Shown one piece after another: positions 7,048 through 13,920 of a stretch of 36,103 nt of DNA. The first letter of the stretch is position 1; each line of letters begins with the position of its first letter. A program made the translations under genes and the position numbers. Location of the stretch: the NCBI GenBank assembly GCA_947631405.1, contig CANRLC010000024.1, forward strand, positions 1-36,103, given 5' to 3'. This DNA comes from an uncultured Clostridia bacterium (GTDB taxonomy: Bacteria > Bacillota > Clostridia > Christensenellales > Aristaeellaceae). The notes under the pieces are model-generated. The model did not search any database. It was not told the DNA's origin and saw only the letters and a program-made list of their open reading frames with translations.

Positions 7048-8904
7048 TCAGATCAGCGTCTCCCCGGCGAACTCGCCTTCCTCCTCGCGGTAGGCGCGGC
7101 AGTACACCTCGCGGCGCTTGATGTGCAGGCCCTCGCGGATCTCGGCGGCGAACGCCTCGTCGTCGAACAGATCGACGACCTCCTTCGCGTAGCGCGTGCC
7201 GCTGCCCGAGCGCAGCTCGGCGAGCAGCTCGTCAAACGTCTTGACCGCGGCGTAGCAGCGGCCGACGTTGTCCGTTCCGGCGTCGAGCGAATCGGCGACG
7301 GAGACGATGCACACCAGCGGCCGCGCGGACTCAGTACACGGCTCGCACGGATTGGGGTAGCCGCCCTTGCCGTTGGCGAAGCGATGGTGGTGCAGCGCGA
7401 CCTGCACGGCGTCCTCGGATGCGTTGCACACGCGCAGCAGCCGTGCGCCGAAGATGGGATGATGCTGGATGTTGCTGAATTCCACGTCGATCAGCTTGCG
7501 GTAATACAGGCTCACGGCGTTGAGCAGCAGATTCTTGCCCATGTCGTGGTAGAGCGCGCACTCGTGCGCGTGGGCGACGATCTCCTGCGCGCGGTCGAAC
7601 ACCTCGCGCTCGTCCAACGTGCCCAGCACGCCGACCATCTTCTCGGGCGCGACCTGAATCATCCGCGTCGTGATGCGCGCGGTGAGCCACGCCACCATGC
7701 AGGAATGGACGTAGGTGGGCTTGTGGCAGCTTAAGATGTATTCGAGCTTGTGCTCGCGGAAATTCATGTCGCCGTGCGCGCGGATGGAGACGATCTCCTG
7801 CACGTTGTTGTTGAGCAGGTACATGTAGACGCTCGGCTTGAGATGCGACAGGTAATGGGACACATGCGCAAACACCTTGCGGCGGCGGATGCGCCACGGC
7901 GGGCGCTCCTCCTCCGGCAGGCTGTGGATGTAGAACTGAATCTGGCAGGCGACGTTGACGTTGTAGACCAGCCCCTGATCGCTGTAATCCGACCAGTCGG
8001 CCTGATCGTACAGGTCAAACAGCTCCTCGAGCAGCTCCACGAGCGTGATCTCCCCGGCGTGGTAGCGCGCCACCTTGTACAGGTAGGAGATGCGCGAGCT
8101 GGTGAAGCGGTCGTTGTTGCGCGCCTGACGCTCGATATGGTCGTGGACGTAGCGGGCGGATTCGAGCACGGGCTTCGTCCAGCTGTCGTCCCCGTGCTGC
8201 AGGCGCAGCGAGGTCACCGCGCCGCAGCGGTCGGCGTGCATGCTGTATTCAAAGTCGGCCCACGGGATGTTCGGGTTCATCGCCCGGTACTTGGGCGAGG
8301 TGATGACGGCCATCGCCTCGTCGAACAGGCGGCAGTATTCGGGCCAGAAGTTTTCCTTGCGCTCCACGCCCAGCTTGCGGTTGGCCAGACAGCGGACGAT
8401 GTAGGCGCGCGTGGTCTCGCTCTCGATCTCCTCGTACTGGTCGATGTAGCGCGCGCCCTCGTCGAAATACGCGCGCACGCGGTCGAAGAGCACGAACAGC
8501 TCCAGATCGTTGCAGCTGATCTTCATGTATTGCAGCGTGATGCCGACGTAGTACAGTTCGCGGATGCGCATGTCGCGGTCGCCGCGCAGCGTCGCCACGT
8601 CCAGCAGCAGGCGATGGATGCGGTACGCGGTGCCGTCGTCCACGCTGCGGTTGTAGAGGAACAGCCTGTCCGCAAAGGCGTTCAGGTCGCGCACGTCCTC
8701 GTCGGTGACCTCCTCCGGGCGCTTGTTGAGCACATGCCCGTCGAGGATCTCGTTGTTTTCGAGGATGAGGCTGTGTACCTCGCGCGCGTTCTCCTGAATG
8801 CGGGCGAGCAGCTCGTCGTCGGCAAGGGACGGCTCAAAGGAGGGATGGTTGAGCAGCGCGCAGCGCGCGACGTTGCCCAGATAGCGCTCCATCATCTCCT
8901 GCAT
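7048..8904 (-). CDS. HD-GYP-type phosphohydrolase with large helical N-terminal region
   Basis: A 618-residue cytoplasmic protein. The C-terminal third is an HD-GYP-like metal-dependent phosphohydrolase: HDMGK at residues 453-457, HHPIFGARLL near 480, an HHHRFANGKGGYP block ending at Pro517, and ADSLDAGT shortly after. HD-GYP proteins typically hydrolyse c-di-GMP. The match here is divergent: the usual HHE..DG.GYP reads HHR..NGKGGYP. Residues 1-430 are predicted to be mainly helical, with no signal peptide or membrane segment, and I do not recognise a named domain; a TPR-like sensor is possible. The ATG at 8904 has AAAGGAGGG about six bases upstream. No promoter is obvious between it and the upstream tRNA-Ser gene, so it may depend on read-through of the tRNA terminator. 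Its leader is unusual and is described separately. Confidence 0.8.
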   Translation of the reverse strand: MQEMMERYLGNVARCALLNHPSFEPSLADDELLARIQENAREVHSLILENNEILDGHVLNKRPEEVTDEDVRDLNAFADRLFLYNRSVDDGTAYRIHRLLLDVATLRGDRDMRIRELYYVGITLQYMKISCNDLELFVLFDRVRAYFDEGARYIDQYEEIESETTRAYIVRCLANRKLGVERKENFWPEYCRLFDEAMAVITSPKYRAMNPNIPWADFEYSMHADRCGAVTSLRLQHGDDSWTKPVLESARYVHDHIERQARNNDRFTSSRISYLYKVARYHAGEITLVELLEELFDLYDQADWSDYSDQGLVYNVNVACQIQFYIHSLPEEERPPWRIRRRKVFAHVSHYLSHLKPSVYMYLLNNNVQEIVSIRAHGDMNFREHKLEYILSCHKPTYVHSCMVAWLTARITTRMIQVAPEKMVGVLGTLDEREVFDRAQEIVAHAHECALYHDMGKNLLLNAVSLYYRKLIDVEFSNIQHHPIFGARLLRVCNASEDAVQVALHHHRFANGKGGYPNPCEPCTESARPLVCIVSVADSLDAGTDNVGRCYAAVKTFDELLAELRSGSGTRYAKEVVDLFDDEAFAAEIREGLHIKRREVYCRAYREEEGEFAGETLI

Positions 8905-8910
8905 GGCGCG

Positions 8911-8952
8911 TCCCTCCTTTCTACGCTTGGGAGGGAGGTGAACCCCCCCCCC
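8911..8952 (-). promoter_or_regulatory. Leader with mutually exclusive hairpins over the ribosome site
   Basis: Read on the minus strand, the leader contains a run of ten G (8952-8943), a TTCA spacer, the pyrimidine run CCTCCCTCCC (8938-8929), a 12-base spacer and GGAGGGA (8917-8911), which is the Shine-Dalgarno of the HD-GYP gene. The pyrimidine run can pair with the G run (10 pairs counting two G-U, TTCA loop) or, through TCCCTCC, with the Shine-Dalgarno (7 perfect pairs, 12-base loop), not both. Pairing of the first kind would free the ribosome site. This is inferred from complementarity only. Confidence 0.4.
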
Positions 8953-8966
8953 GACGTTTTTCCTTT

Positions 8967-9007
8967 GAAAAAAGCACGAGCAGACCGTCTCGTTCGAAGC
9001 GGTCTGC
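8967..9007 (-). terminator. Terminator of tRNA-Ser
   Basis: On the minus strand GCAGACCG (9007-9000) pairs with CGGTCTGC (8987-8980), and a run of six T follows a few bases later (8972-8967). Confidence 0.65.
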
Positions 9008-9013
9008 CCATTC

Positions 9014-9101
9014 TGGCGGAGAGTTAGGGATTCGAACCCCAGGTGGTTTTACCCACACAGCATTTCGAGTGCTGCACCTTCGACCGCTCGGACAACTCTC
9101 C
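9014..9101 (-). tRNA. tRNA-Ser (anticodon CGA)
   Basis: An 88-base gene read on the minus strand, including an encoded CCA end. The acceptor GGAGAGT pairs with ACTCTCC with G as discriminator. The anticodon stem CAGCA/TGCTG encloses the loop CTCGAAA, giving anticodon CGA for UCG. A long variable arm typical of class II tRNA-Ser is present, and GGTTCGAATCC marks the T arm. Confidence 0.95.
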
Positions 9102-9134
9102 AAGCGGGCATTCCATTGCTGGAAGCCCTTTGTA

Positions 9135-9164
9135 ATTATAAAGGAAGTGTTTCACTTTTGTCAA
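9135..9164 (-). promoter_or_regulatory. Promoter of tRNA-Ser
   Basis: Minus-strand TTGACA (9164-9159) and TATAAT (9140-9135) are separated by 18 bp, 34 bases before the tRNA 5' end. This is a strong consensus promoter and may also feed the downstream HD-GYP gene. Confidence 0.8.
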
Positions 9165-9228
9165 GCGAATTTCACACATGCCGCATGCGCGATACATGAA
9201 TGAAAGTATTGTCTAACAGCGGCTCCGT

Positions 9229-11139
9229 TCACAGCCGGGAGGCAAGCTCCACGACCTCCATCGAGCGGCGGATGAACGCGGTCATCTGCTCCGCCTCCAG
9301 CGGCTGGCGGGAAAGCTCGGCCAGATCGTAGAGCTGGCGGGCGAGCAGCGCGCTCGTCTCGTCCTTTTCCCGCTCGGACAGGCGCGCGACAGTCTTGTTG
9401 CGGCTGTTGAGCACCACGCTGAAGCGCGCGGGCATCGCCATCTCGCTGCGGCCGTAGATCCTGCCCATGTCGTTGAAGCGGCGCGTCTGCTCGTCTTCGA
9501 TGAGCATCAGCGGCACCTGCTCGTTGGCCAGCGGCTTGATCTCCACGGTCAGGTCGTCCTTGCCCGCGGCCTCGCGCACGAGCGCGATCAGCTTGTCGCT
9601 ATCCAGCGCAGGGGCGTCGCCCTCGCCCGTCAGGCTGTCCAGCTCCGCGTCCACGCGGACATACCTAAACTTGCTCTCCGGGTCGCCGCTGTACTCCATG
9701 AAGGAGACGAAGTTAACGTCGATGAGCTGGTCGAGCACCGCCACGTCGATGCCGCGCTCGGTGAACAGGCGCACACTCGCGTCCTGCCGCGCGGGGTCGG
9801 AGGTGTAAACCATCTTGTCGGGCAGCTTTTCCCCGTTGCGCTCCTTGTATTCGGAAAGCGTCAGGAACTTGCCCTCGGTGGTCTTAAAGAGCAGGCAGTC
9901 CTTCATGCGCTCGGCGAATTTCTCGTCGCGCATCACGCCGTACTTGATGAAGGGATGGATGTCCGGCCAGAAGCCCTCGTAGGCCTCGCGCTCGCTCTTG
10001 AACATCCCGGTCAGCCGGTCGGCGACCTTCTTGGTGATGTGCTGGGAGATGCGGCGCACATAGCCGTCGTTCTGCAGGAAGGAGCGGGAGACGTTGAGCG
10101 GGAAGTCCGGGCAGTCGATCACGCCCTTGAGCAGCATCAGGAATTCCGGGATGACCTCCTTGATGTTGTCGGCCACGAACACCTGCCCCGAGTAGAGCTT
10201 GATCTGCCCCTCGATGCCGCCGAACTGCTCCTTGAGCTTGGGGAAGTACAGGATGCCCTTCAGCTTGAACGGGTAATCGACGTTCAGGTGAATCCAGAAG
10301 AGCGGGTCGTCGAACTCGTGGAACACCTTGCGGTAGAACTGCTTGTAGTCCTCGTCGGTGCAGTCCTGCGGCGCGCGCGCGTAGAGCGGCTGCGTGTCGT
10401 TGATCGGCTTCTCCTCTTCCTTCTTCTCCTCCGCCTCCTCGGTCTCGGCGGCGTCCTCGGTCTCGGCGTCCTCGGCCTCAGCGTCCTTGACCTCGGCCTC
10501 GGGCTTTTTCTCCTCCTTCTTGATCTCGGTCAGGTAGATCGGCACGGCCATGAAGGAGCAGTAGCGCTCCAGCACCTCGCGCACGCGCCAAACGTCGAGG
10601 AACTCCTCCTCCGCGTCGCTCACGCGCAGGGTGATGGTGGTGCCGCGCGTCGTGCGCTCGCCCTCGCTCATGGTGAAGGTCATGCCGTCCTCGCTCTCCC
10701 AGCGCACGGGCGTCGCGCCCTCGCGGAAGGACAGCGTGTCGATGGTCACCTTGTCGGCGACCATGAAGACGGAGTAAAAGCCGAGGCCGAAGTGGCCGAT
10801 GATCCCGGCCTCCTCCTGCGGCTTGTCCCCCGCGTATTCCTTCAAGAACGCCTGCGCGCCGGAGAAGGCGACCTGATTGATGTTGGTCTTGACCTCCTCC
10901 TCGGTCATGCCGATGCCGTCGTCGATGAAGCGCAGTTCCTTCTTCTCGCGATCGACCTCCACGCGCACGGAGCAGCCCTGCGCGAGGGCGAAATCGGCCA
11001 TGCGCAGCTTGGTGATGGCGTCGCAGCCGTTGGAGACGACCTCGCGGATGAAGATGTCCTTATCCGAATACAGCCACTTTTTGATGATGGGCATGATATT
11101 TTCCGCCTCGATGGAGACGTTGCCTTGAATGGGCTTCAT
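9229..11139 (-). CDS. htpG: Hsp90-family chaperone HtpG
   Basis: A 636-residue ATP-dependent cytoplasmic chaperone. The N-terminal GHKL ATPase domain is clear: IREVVSNGCDA (family IRELISNASDA) near residue 32, DDGIGMT near 75-81, and HFGLGFYS near 118-125. The middle and C-terminal domains follow. Residues about 206-246 form a highly charged, Glu/Ala/Lys-rich linker between the N and middle domains, longer than in E. coli HtpG and reminiscent of the eukaryotic charged linker. The frame opens at 11190, but the ATG at 11139 has AGGAGG nine bases upstream and begins the conserved sequence, so the longer start is rejected. A sigma-A promoter and a CIRCE operator lie upstream, predicting heat-shock control by HrcA. 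No clear terminator is seen after the stop. Confidence 0.95.
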   Translation of the reverse strand: MKPIQGNVSIEAENIMPIIKKWLYSDKDIFIREVVSNGCDAITKLRMADFALAQGCSVRVEVDREKKELRFIDDGIGMTEEEVKTNINQVAFSGAQAFLKEYAGDKPQEEAGIIGHFGLGFYSVFMVADKVTIDTLSFREGATPVRWESEDGMTFTMSEGERTTRGTTITLRVSDAEEEFLDVWRVREVLERYCSFMAVPIYLTEIKKEEKKPEAEVKDAEAEDAETEDAAETEEAEEKKEEEKPINDTQPLYARAPQDCTDEDYKQFYRKVFHEFDDPLFWIHLNVDYPFKLKGILYFPKLKEQFGGIEGQIKLYSGQVFVADNIKEVIPEFLMLLKGVIDCPDFPLNVSRSFLQNDGYVRRISQHITKKVADRLTGMFKSEREAYEGFWPDIHPFIKYGVMRDEKFAERMKDCLLFKTTEGKFLTLSEYKERNGEKLPDKMVYTSDPARQDASVRLFTERGIDVAVLDQLIDVNFVSFMEYSGDPESKFRYVRVDAELDSLTGEGDAPALDSDKLIALVREAAGKDDLTVEIKPLANEQVPLMLIEDEQTRRFNDMGRIYGRSEMAMPARFSVVLNSRNKTVARLSEREKDETSALLARQLYDLAELSRQPLEAEQMTAFIRRSMEVVELASRL

Positions 11140-11208
11140 AGATTTTCCTCCTCTTTTGATCGCCCGGCGGCGGCCGGACGTCCTTTGCATAGCTTGTCTT
11201 GCAAGCGT

Positions 11209-11237
11209 ATTGTATCGCCGCTTTGGGCGAATGTCAA
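11209..11237 (-). promoter_or_regulatory. Promoter of htpG
   Basis: Minus-strand TTGACA (11237-11232) and TACAAT (11214-11209) have a 17-bp spacer. This is a near-perfect vegetative promoter, about 70 bases upstream of the htpG start. Confidence 0.9.
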
Positions 11238-11244
11238 GAGCAAA

Positions 11245-11271
11245 TTAGCACTCATCTAAAAAGAGTGCTAA
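11245..11271 (-). promoter_or_regulatory. CIRCE operator (HrcA site) upstream of htpG
   Basis: TTAGCACTC (11245-11253), nine bases, then GAGTGCTAA (11263-11271): an exact match to the CIRCE consensus bound by the repressor HrcA. It lies only seven bases upstream of the htpG -35 box rather than between promoter and gene. hrcA, dnaK and groESL are not in the window. Confidence 0.95.
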
Positions 11272-11425
11272 CAATTTTGCGGGCGGTCAGTCGCGGGGGT
11301 GATAAAACGCTCGGGAAGGTTTTTGTTCTTCTCGTGACAGCCAAAGCGCCCGCACACCTTCGCGCGGACGCTCATTTTCTATTTTCGTTTCGTATTACTA
11401 CTCAAATCAAATCATATTCATGGTG

Positions 11426-11570
11426 AACCCGCCCGGGATCGCTTCGCTTCCGGGCTACCTTATTTCAATCGCTTCGCGATTTAGGGTACGTTGGGGCTAC
11501 CGCCCCAAACCCTGTCTGGGGACATTGTCCCCAGACCCCATTCTCTGTTTCGCACCATATGACGATTTGA
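11426..11570. repeat. Modular hairpin repeat, copy A
   Basis: This non-coding element fills most of the roughly 310-base gap between htpG control signals and pepE; bases 11272-11425 show nothing else I can name. It holds a 31-base block (11426-11456) and a 58-base block (11483-11540) that both recur without mismatch at 31393-31423 and 31449-31506, and a less well conserved tail (11541-11570). Inside are inverted repeats: GCCCGG/CCGGGC (11431-11455), AATCGC/GCGATT (about 11467-11481), TTGGGGC/GCCCCAA (11491-11508) and a 23-base interrupted palindrome (11514-11536). The middle hairpin (11457-11482) differs from copy B. It lies just after the stop of the leftward pepE gene and may serve as its 3' end signal. 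Confidence 0.85.
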
Positions 11571-11583
11571 ACTGAGAAAAGTA

Positions 11584-12321
11584 TTACAGCCCGATCTCCC
11601 CGCCTTCGTCGCAGAGCTTCTCCATCCGCCCGTCGGCGATGGCGTAGCCCTCGCCGTAGAGCGTCGCGCGGCCGTTTTCGCACAGGACATAGCTCCCGTC
11701 CGGCACGGCGATGAAGCGGCGGCCCCTGCTGTCCTCGCAGGTGATGTCGTCGATGAGCCGCCTGCCGTCGAGCATGTCGTGGCGCACCTTTTGCAGGTGC
11801 GGCACGAGCATCACGTCGGTGAGGCCGAGGCCGCGCGGGAAGCGCTCGTAGTCCGCCGCGACGGACTCGCCGGGCATCTCCGGCTGGGCGTAGACGGTCT
11901 CGGCGCAGTTCATCGAACCCGCGCTCACGCCGACGATCAGGCCCGTGAAGCGCGAGAGCAGCGCGCGCAGGCCGATCTGCTCGAAGAACGCGAGCTGCGT
12001 GGGCACATGCCCGCCCGCGAGCAGGATCGCGTCGCACAGGGCGACCAGCTCGGCGGCGCGCTCCTCGTTGCGCCCGTCCAGCACGACGCTGCCCGAGACG
12101 CGCATGCCCTCGCGCGCGAGCGTGGCGCGGAAGGTCTCGGCGATCTCGTCGTTAAAGGGCGCGTGCGGGTCGGCGCAGACGGTGAGCAGCCGCGCGTCCG
12201 GCTTAAAGCGCTCGCGCAGGCGGCGGACGAAGCCGTTCGCGGGATTCAGCAGGCACGGAAGCGGCGTACACTCGGGCACGTCGTTCGTATACGGGCTGCT
12301 GGTCAAAAAGAGCGACGTCAT
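11584..12321 (-). CDS. pepE: Peptidase E-like serine dipeptidase (family S51)
   Basis: A 245-residue protein of the class I glutamine amidotransferase-like fold. Family S51 members such as Salmonella PepE cleave Asp-X dipeptides; others are cyanophycinases. The nucleophile motif GVSAGSMN is at residues 131-138 with Ser133, the preceding AGGH (102-105) would form the oxyanion region, and VPHL places a candidate catalytic His at 175. Length is typical. The ATG overlaps the stop of the lrp-like gene as ATGA, with GGGAG upstream, indicating translational coupling. A regulator of amino-acid metabolism paired with a dipeptidase makes sense as peptide scavenging, but the exact substrate cannot be read from sequence. 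Confidence 0.82.
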   Translation of the reverse strand: MTSLFLTSSPYTNDVPECTPLPCLLNPANGFVRRLRERFKPDARLLTVCADPHAPFNDEIAETFRATLAREGMRVSGSVVLDGRNEERAAELVALCDAILLAGGHVPTQLAFFEQIGLRALLSRFTGLIVGVSAGSMNCAETVYAQPEMPGESVAADYERFPRGLGLTDVMLVPHLQKVRHDMLDGRRLIDDITCEDSRGRRFIAVPDGSYVLCENGRATLYGEGYAIADGRMEKLCDEGGEIGL

Positions 12322-12800
12322 GCGTGATGCGCTCCCTTCGCGGCTTCTTCTTCCTCCTCCGAGGACTCGATCGCCGGGATGCCGCGGTGCTCCACCGAGG
12401 TGGAAAACACGATCTGCGTGCGCGTGCGCCCGAAGCGGTGAAGCTGGTTGATGAACTGGTCAAGCTCCTGCGTGGTTCTGAAGGCCACCTTGATGAGCAT
12501 GGAATAATCGCCCGTGACGCAGCAGCACTCCATCACGTTGGGGCACGCCTCGATGTAGGGATAGAACTCCGGCTTCTGCGCCGGCTCCAGTTCCAGATTG
12601 ATGAATGCCTTGACGAGGTAGCCCATCGCCATGCTGGACACCTGCGCCTGATAGCCGAGGATGTATCCCGCCTGCTCCAGCCGCTCGATGCGCGCGCTGA
12701 CCGCCGGGGAGGAGAGGAAGACCTGCTCGGCGATCACCTTCAGCGGCGTGCGCGCGTTGCGCTGCAGCAGGGTCAGGATGCGCCTGTCGATGTTGTCCAT
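12318..12800 (-). CDS. Lrp/AsnC family transcriptional regulator
   Basis: A 160-residue DNA-binding protein. It opens with the family signature MDNIDRRILTLLQRNAR and a helix-turn-helix (about residues 20-45, with LSSPAVSARIERLEQAGYI). A RAM (Lrp ligand-binding) domain follows at about 65-140, including the CCCVTGDYSMLIKV strand. A short Glu/Ala tail ends the protein. Such regulators sense amino acids and often control adjacent transport or catabolic genes. The frame is open to 12926, but the ATG at 12800 carries AAAGGAGC upstream and begins the conserved domain. It overlaps pepE by four bases and shares its promoter at 12840-12868. Confidence 0.9.
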   Translation of the reverse strand: MDNIDRRILTLLQRNARTPLKVIAEQVFLSSPAVSARIERLEQAGYILGYQAQVSSMAMGYLVKAFINLELEPAQKPEFYPYIEACPNVMECCCVTGDYSMLIKVAFRTTQELDQFINQLHRFGRTRTQIVFSTSVEHRGIPAIESSEEEEEAAKGAHHA

Positions 12801-12839
12801 GGGTTTTTGCTCCTTTCGCGCGGCGCTGGATTCCGCGCT

Positions 12840-12868
12840 ATTATATCGCCTTTTCGCGCGTTTGGCAA
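12840..12868 (-). promoter_or_regulatory. Promoter of the lrp-pepE operon
   Basis: Minus-strand TTGCCA (12868-12863) and TATAAT (12845-12840), spacer 17 bp, about 40 bases before the lrp start. Confidence 0.8.
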
Positions 12869-12945
12869 GAAAAAACGCCTCCCGCGGCGCGCTTTCCGGC
12901 GGCCTCGCCCCGAAAAATTTTTTCACAAATTTCCAAAAAAGCGTA

Positions 12946-12971
12946 GAAAACCCCGCCCTTTCTCTCGTCTA
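12946..12971 (+). promoter_or_regulatory. Possible ECF-type promoter
   Basis: GAAAAC (12946-12951) and CGTCTA (12966-12971) resemble the GAAAC...CGTC boxes of ECF sigma promoters, but the gap of 14 bases is shorter than the usual 15-17. It would place transcription start near 12978, some 35 bases before the TTG start of the broken sigma gene, consistent with autoregulation. Confidence 0.35.
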
Positions 12972-13012
12972 AATCTATGGAGGGCCAAATTTGGAAAGAA
13001 GGTGGGCCGCAC

Positions 13013-13264
13013 TTGGATGCAAACAAAGGGCAAGACGGCGGGCGCGAGCGCGCGTTTACCGCGCTCGTCGGGCGATACCAGACAGGGCTGCGGCGCGTGT
13101 GCTACGCCATCCTGAAAGATGAAGAAGCTGCAAACGACGCCGTGCAGGAGACGTTTCTCAAGGCGTACCGCACGATGGACTATTCTATGGGGAACGGGCA
13201 AATCTTCTCCTCGTTCGGAAAAAAACGGCTCGGTTCGCTTTATTTCCGCCGCGCTCTGTTGTAG
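13013..13264 (+). pseudogene. Truncated ECF sigma factor, region 2 only
   Basis: Residues from about 12 to 57 match sigma-70 region 2.1-2.2: a conserved F..L..RY...L..V.Y.I..DEE.A.DA.QETFLKAYR.MD pattern. After the MD the sequence loses all similarity, runs through 25 unrelated residues and stops, with no region 2.3/2.4 and no region 4 in any frame downstream. The gene is therefore a remnant whose 3' part has been deleted. The TTG at 13013 has AAGGTGG seven bases before it and is more credible than an ATG at 12977, which lacks a ribosome site. A complete sigma gene follows 86 bases after the stop, and the junction near 13190 is where the two upstream regions appear to have been joined. Confidence 0.7.
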
Positions 13265-13267
13265 AAT
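13239..13267 (+). promoter_or_regulatory. Possible promoter of the sigma/anti-sigma operon
   Basis: TAGAAT (13262-13267) has a weak -35, TTTATT (13239-13244), 17 bp upstream. It overlaps the end of the truncated sigma remnant. Confidence 0.4.
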
Positions 13268-13350
13268 GAAGGGTACGCCCGAGCGCGCTTCCCGCGGGGA
13301 GAGGAAGCTTCCTTTCCCCGCCGCGCGCGGGCCAAGCGAGGGGGGATCGT

Positions 13351-13920
13351 ATGCTCGTTTTGCCGCTGTGGATCGAGGCCATACCGGAGGACTCAGACCG
13401 CGAGGAGATGGAACGGCTCTTTCGGGAACATCAAAAGCTGATGATGGCGACCGCCGGCTGCTTCGCGCAGCAGAGCTGCGACGCGGACGAGATCGTCTCG
13501 GAGAGCCTCATGGCTCTGTACGGCAAGCTCGACAAGATCCGCGACATGGATCAAAACGCGCTGCGCCCGTACATCGTTTCAACCGTCCGCAACACCGCGC
13601 TGAACTACCTCAAGAAGATGCGGCGCATGAACGTCCGGTTCCTGCACCTGCCCGATATGGCGATCGACCAGATGCCGGGCGGGGAAAACCCCGAGAGGAA
13701 GATCCTCCTGTCGGAGGAGCTTGACCGGGTGCGCATGGCAATCCGCGCATTGCCCGAGCGCGAGCGCATGGCGATTCAGCTCAGGTACGAGATGGATCAG
13801 ACCGATGCGGAAATCGCGGCAATCATGGGGATCGGCGCGGACAGCGTCAGGCGCTACATCCATCGGGGCCGAAGCCGCATCAAGCGGATGCTCTATCAGG
13901 AGGAGAATGACGATGAATGA
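13351..13920 (+). CDS. Sigma-70 family RNA polymerase sigma factor (ECF-like)
   Basis: A 189-residue alternative sigma factor. Region 2 spans about residues 20-90 (FREHQKLMMATAG... DADEIVSESLMALYGKLDKI, then RPYIVSTVRNTALNYLKK as region 2.3-2.4). Region 4 is about 125-180 with LPERERMAIQLRYEMDQTDAEIA (split here from the following helix GADSVRRYIHRGRSRIKRML). It is intact, unlike the remnant upstream. A GGGGGGATC ribosome site precedes the ATG. The stop overlaps the next gene, whose product has one membrane segment and looks like its anti-sigma factor, so activity is probably controlled by membrane sequestration. The signal sensed is unknown. Confidence 0.85.
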   Translation: MLVLPLWIEAIPEDSDREEMERLFREHQKLMMATAGCFAQQSCDADEIVSESLMALYGKLDKIRDMDQNALRPYIVSTVRNTALNYLKKMRRMNVRFLHLPDMAIDQMPGGENPERKILLSEELDRVRMAIRALPERERMAIQLRYEMDQTDAEIAAIMGIGADSVRRYIHRGRSRIKRMLYQEENDDE

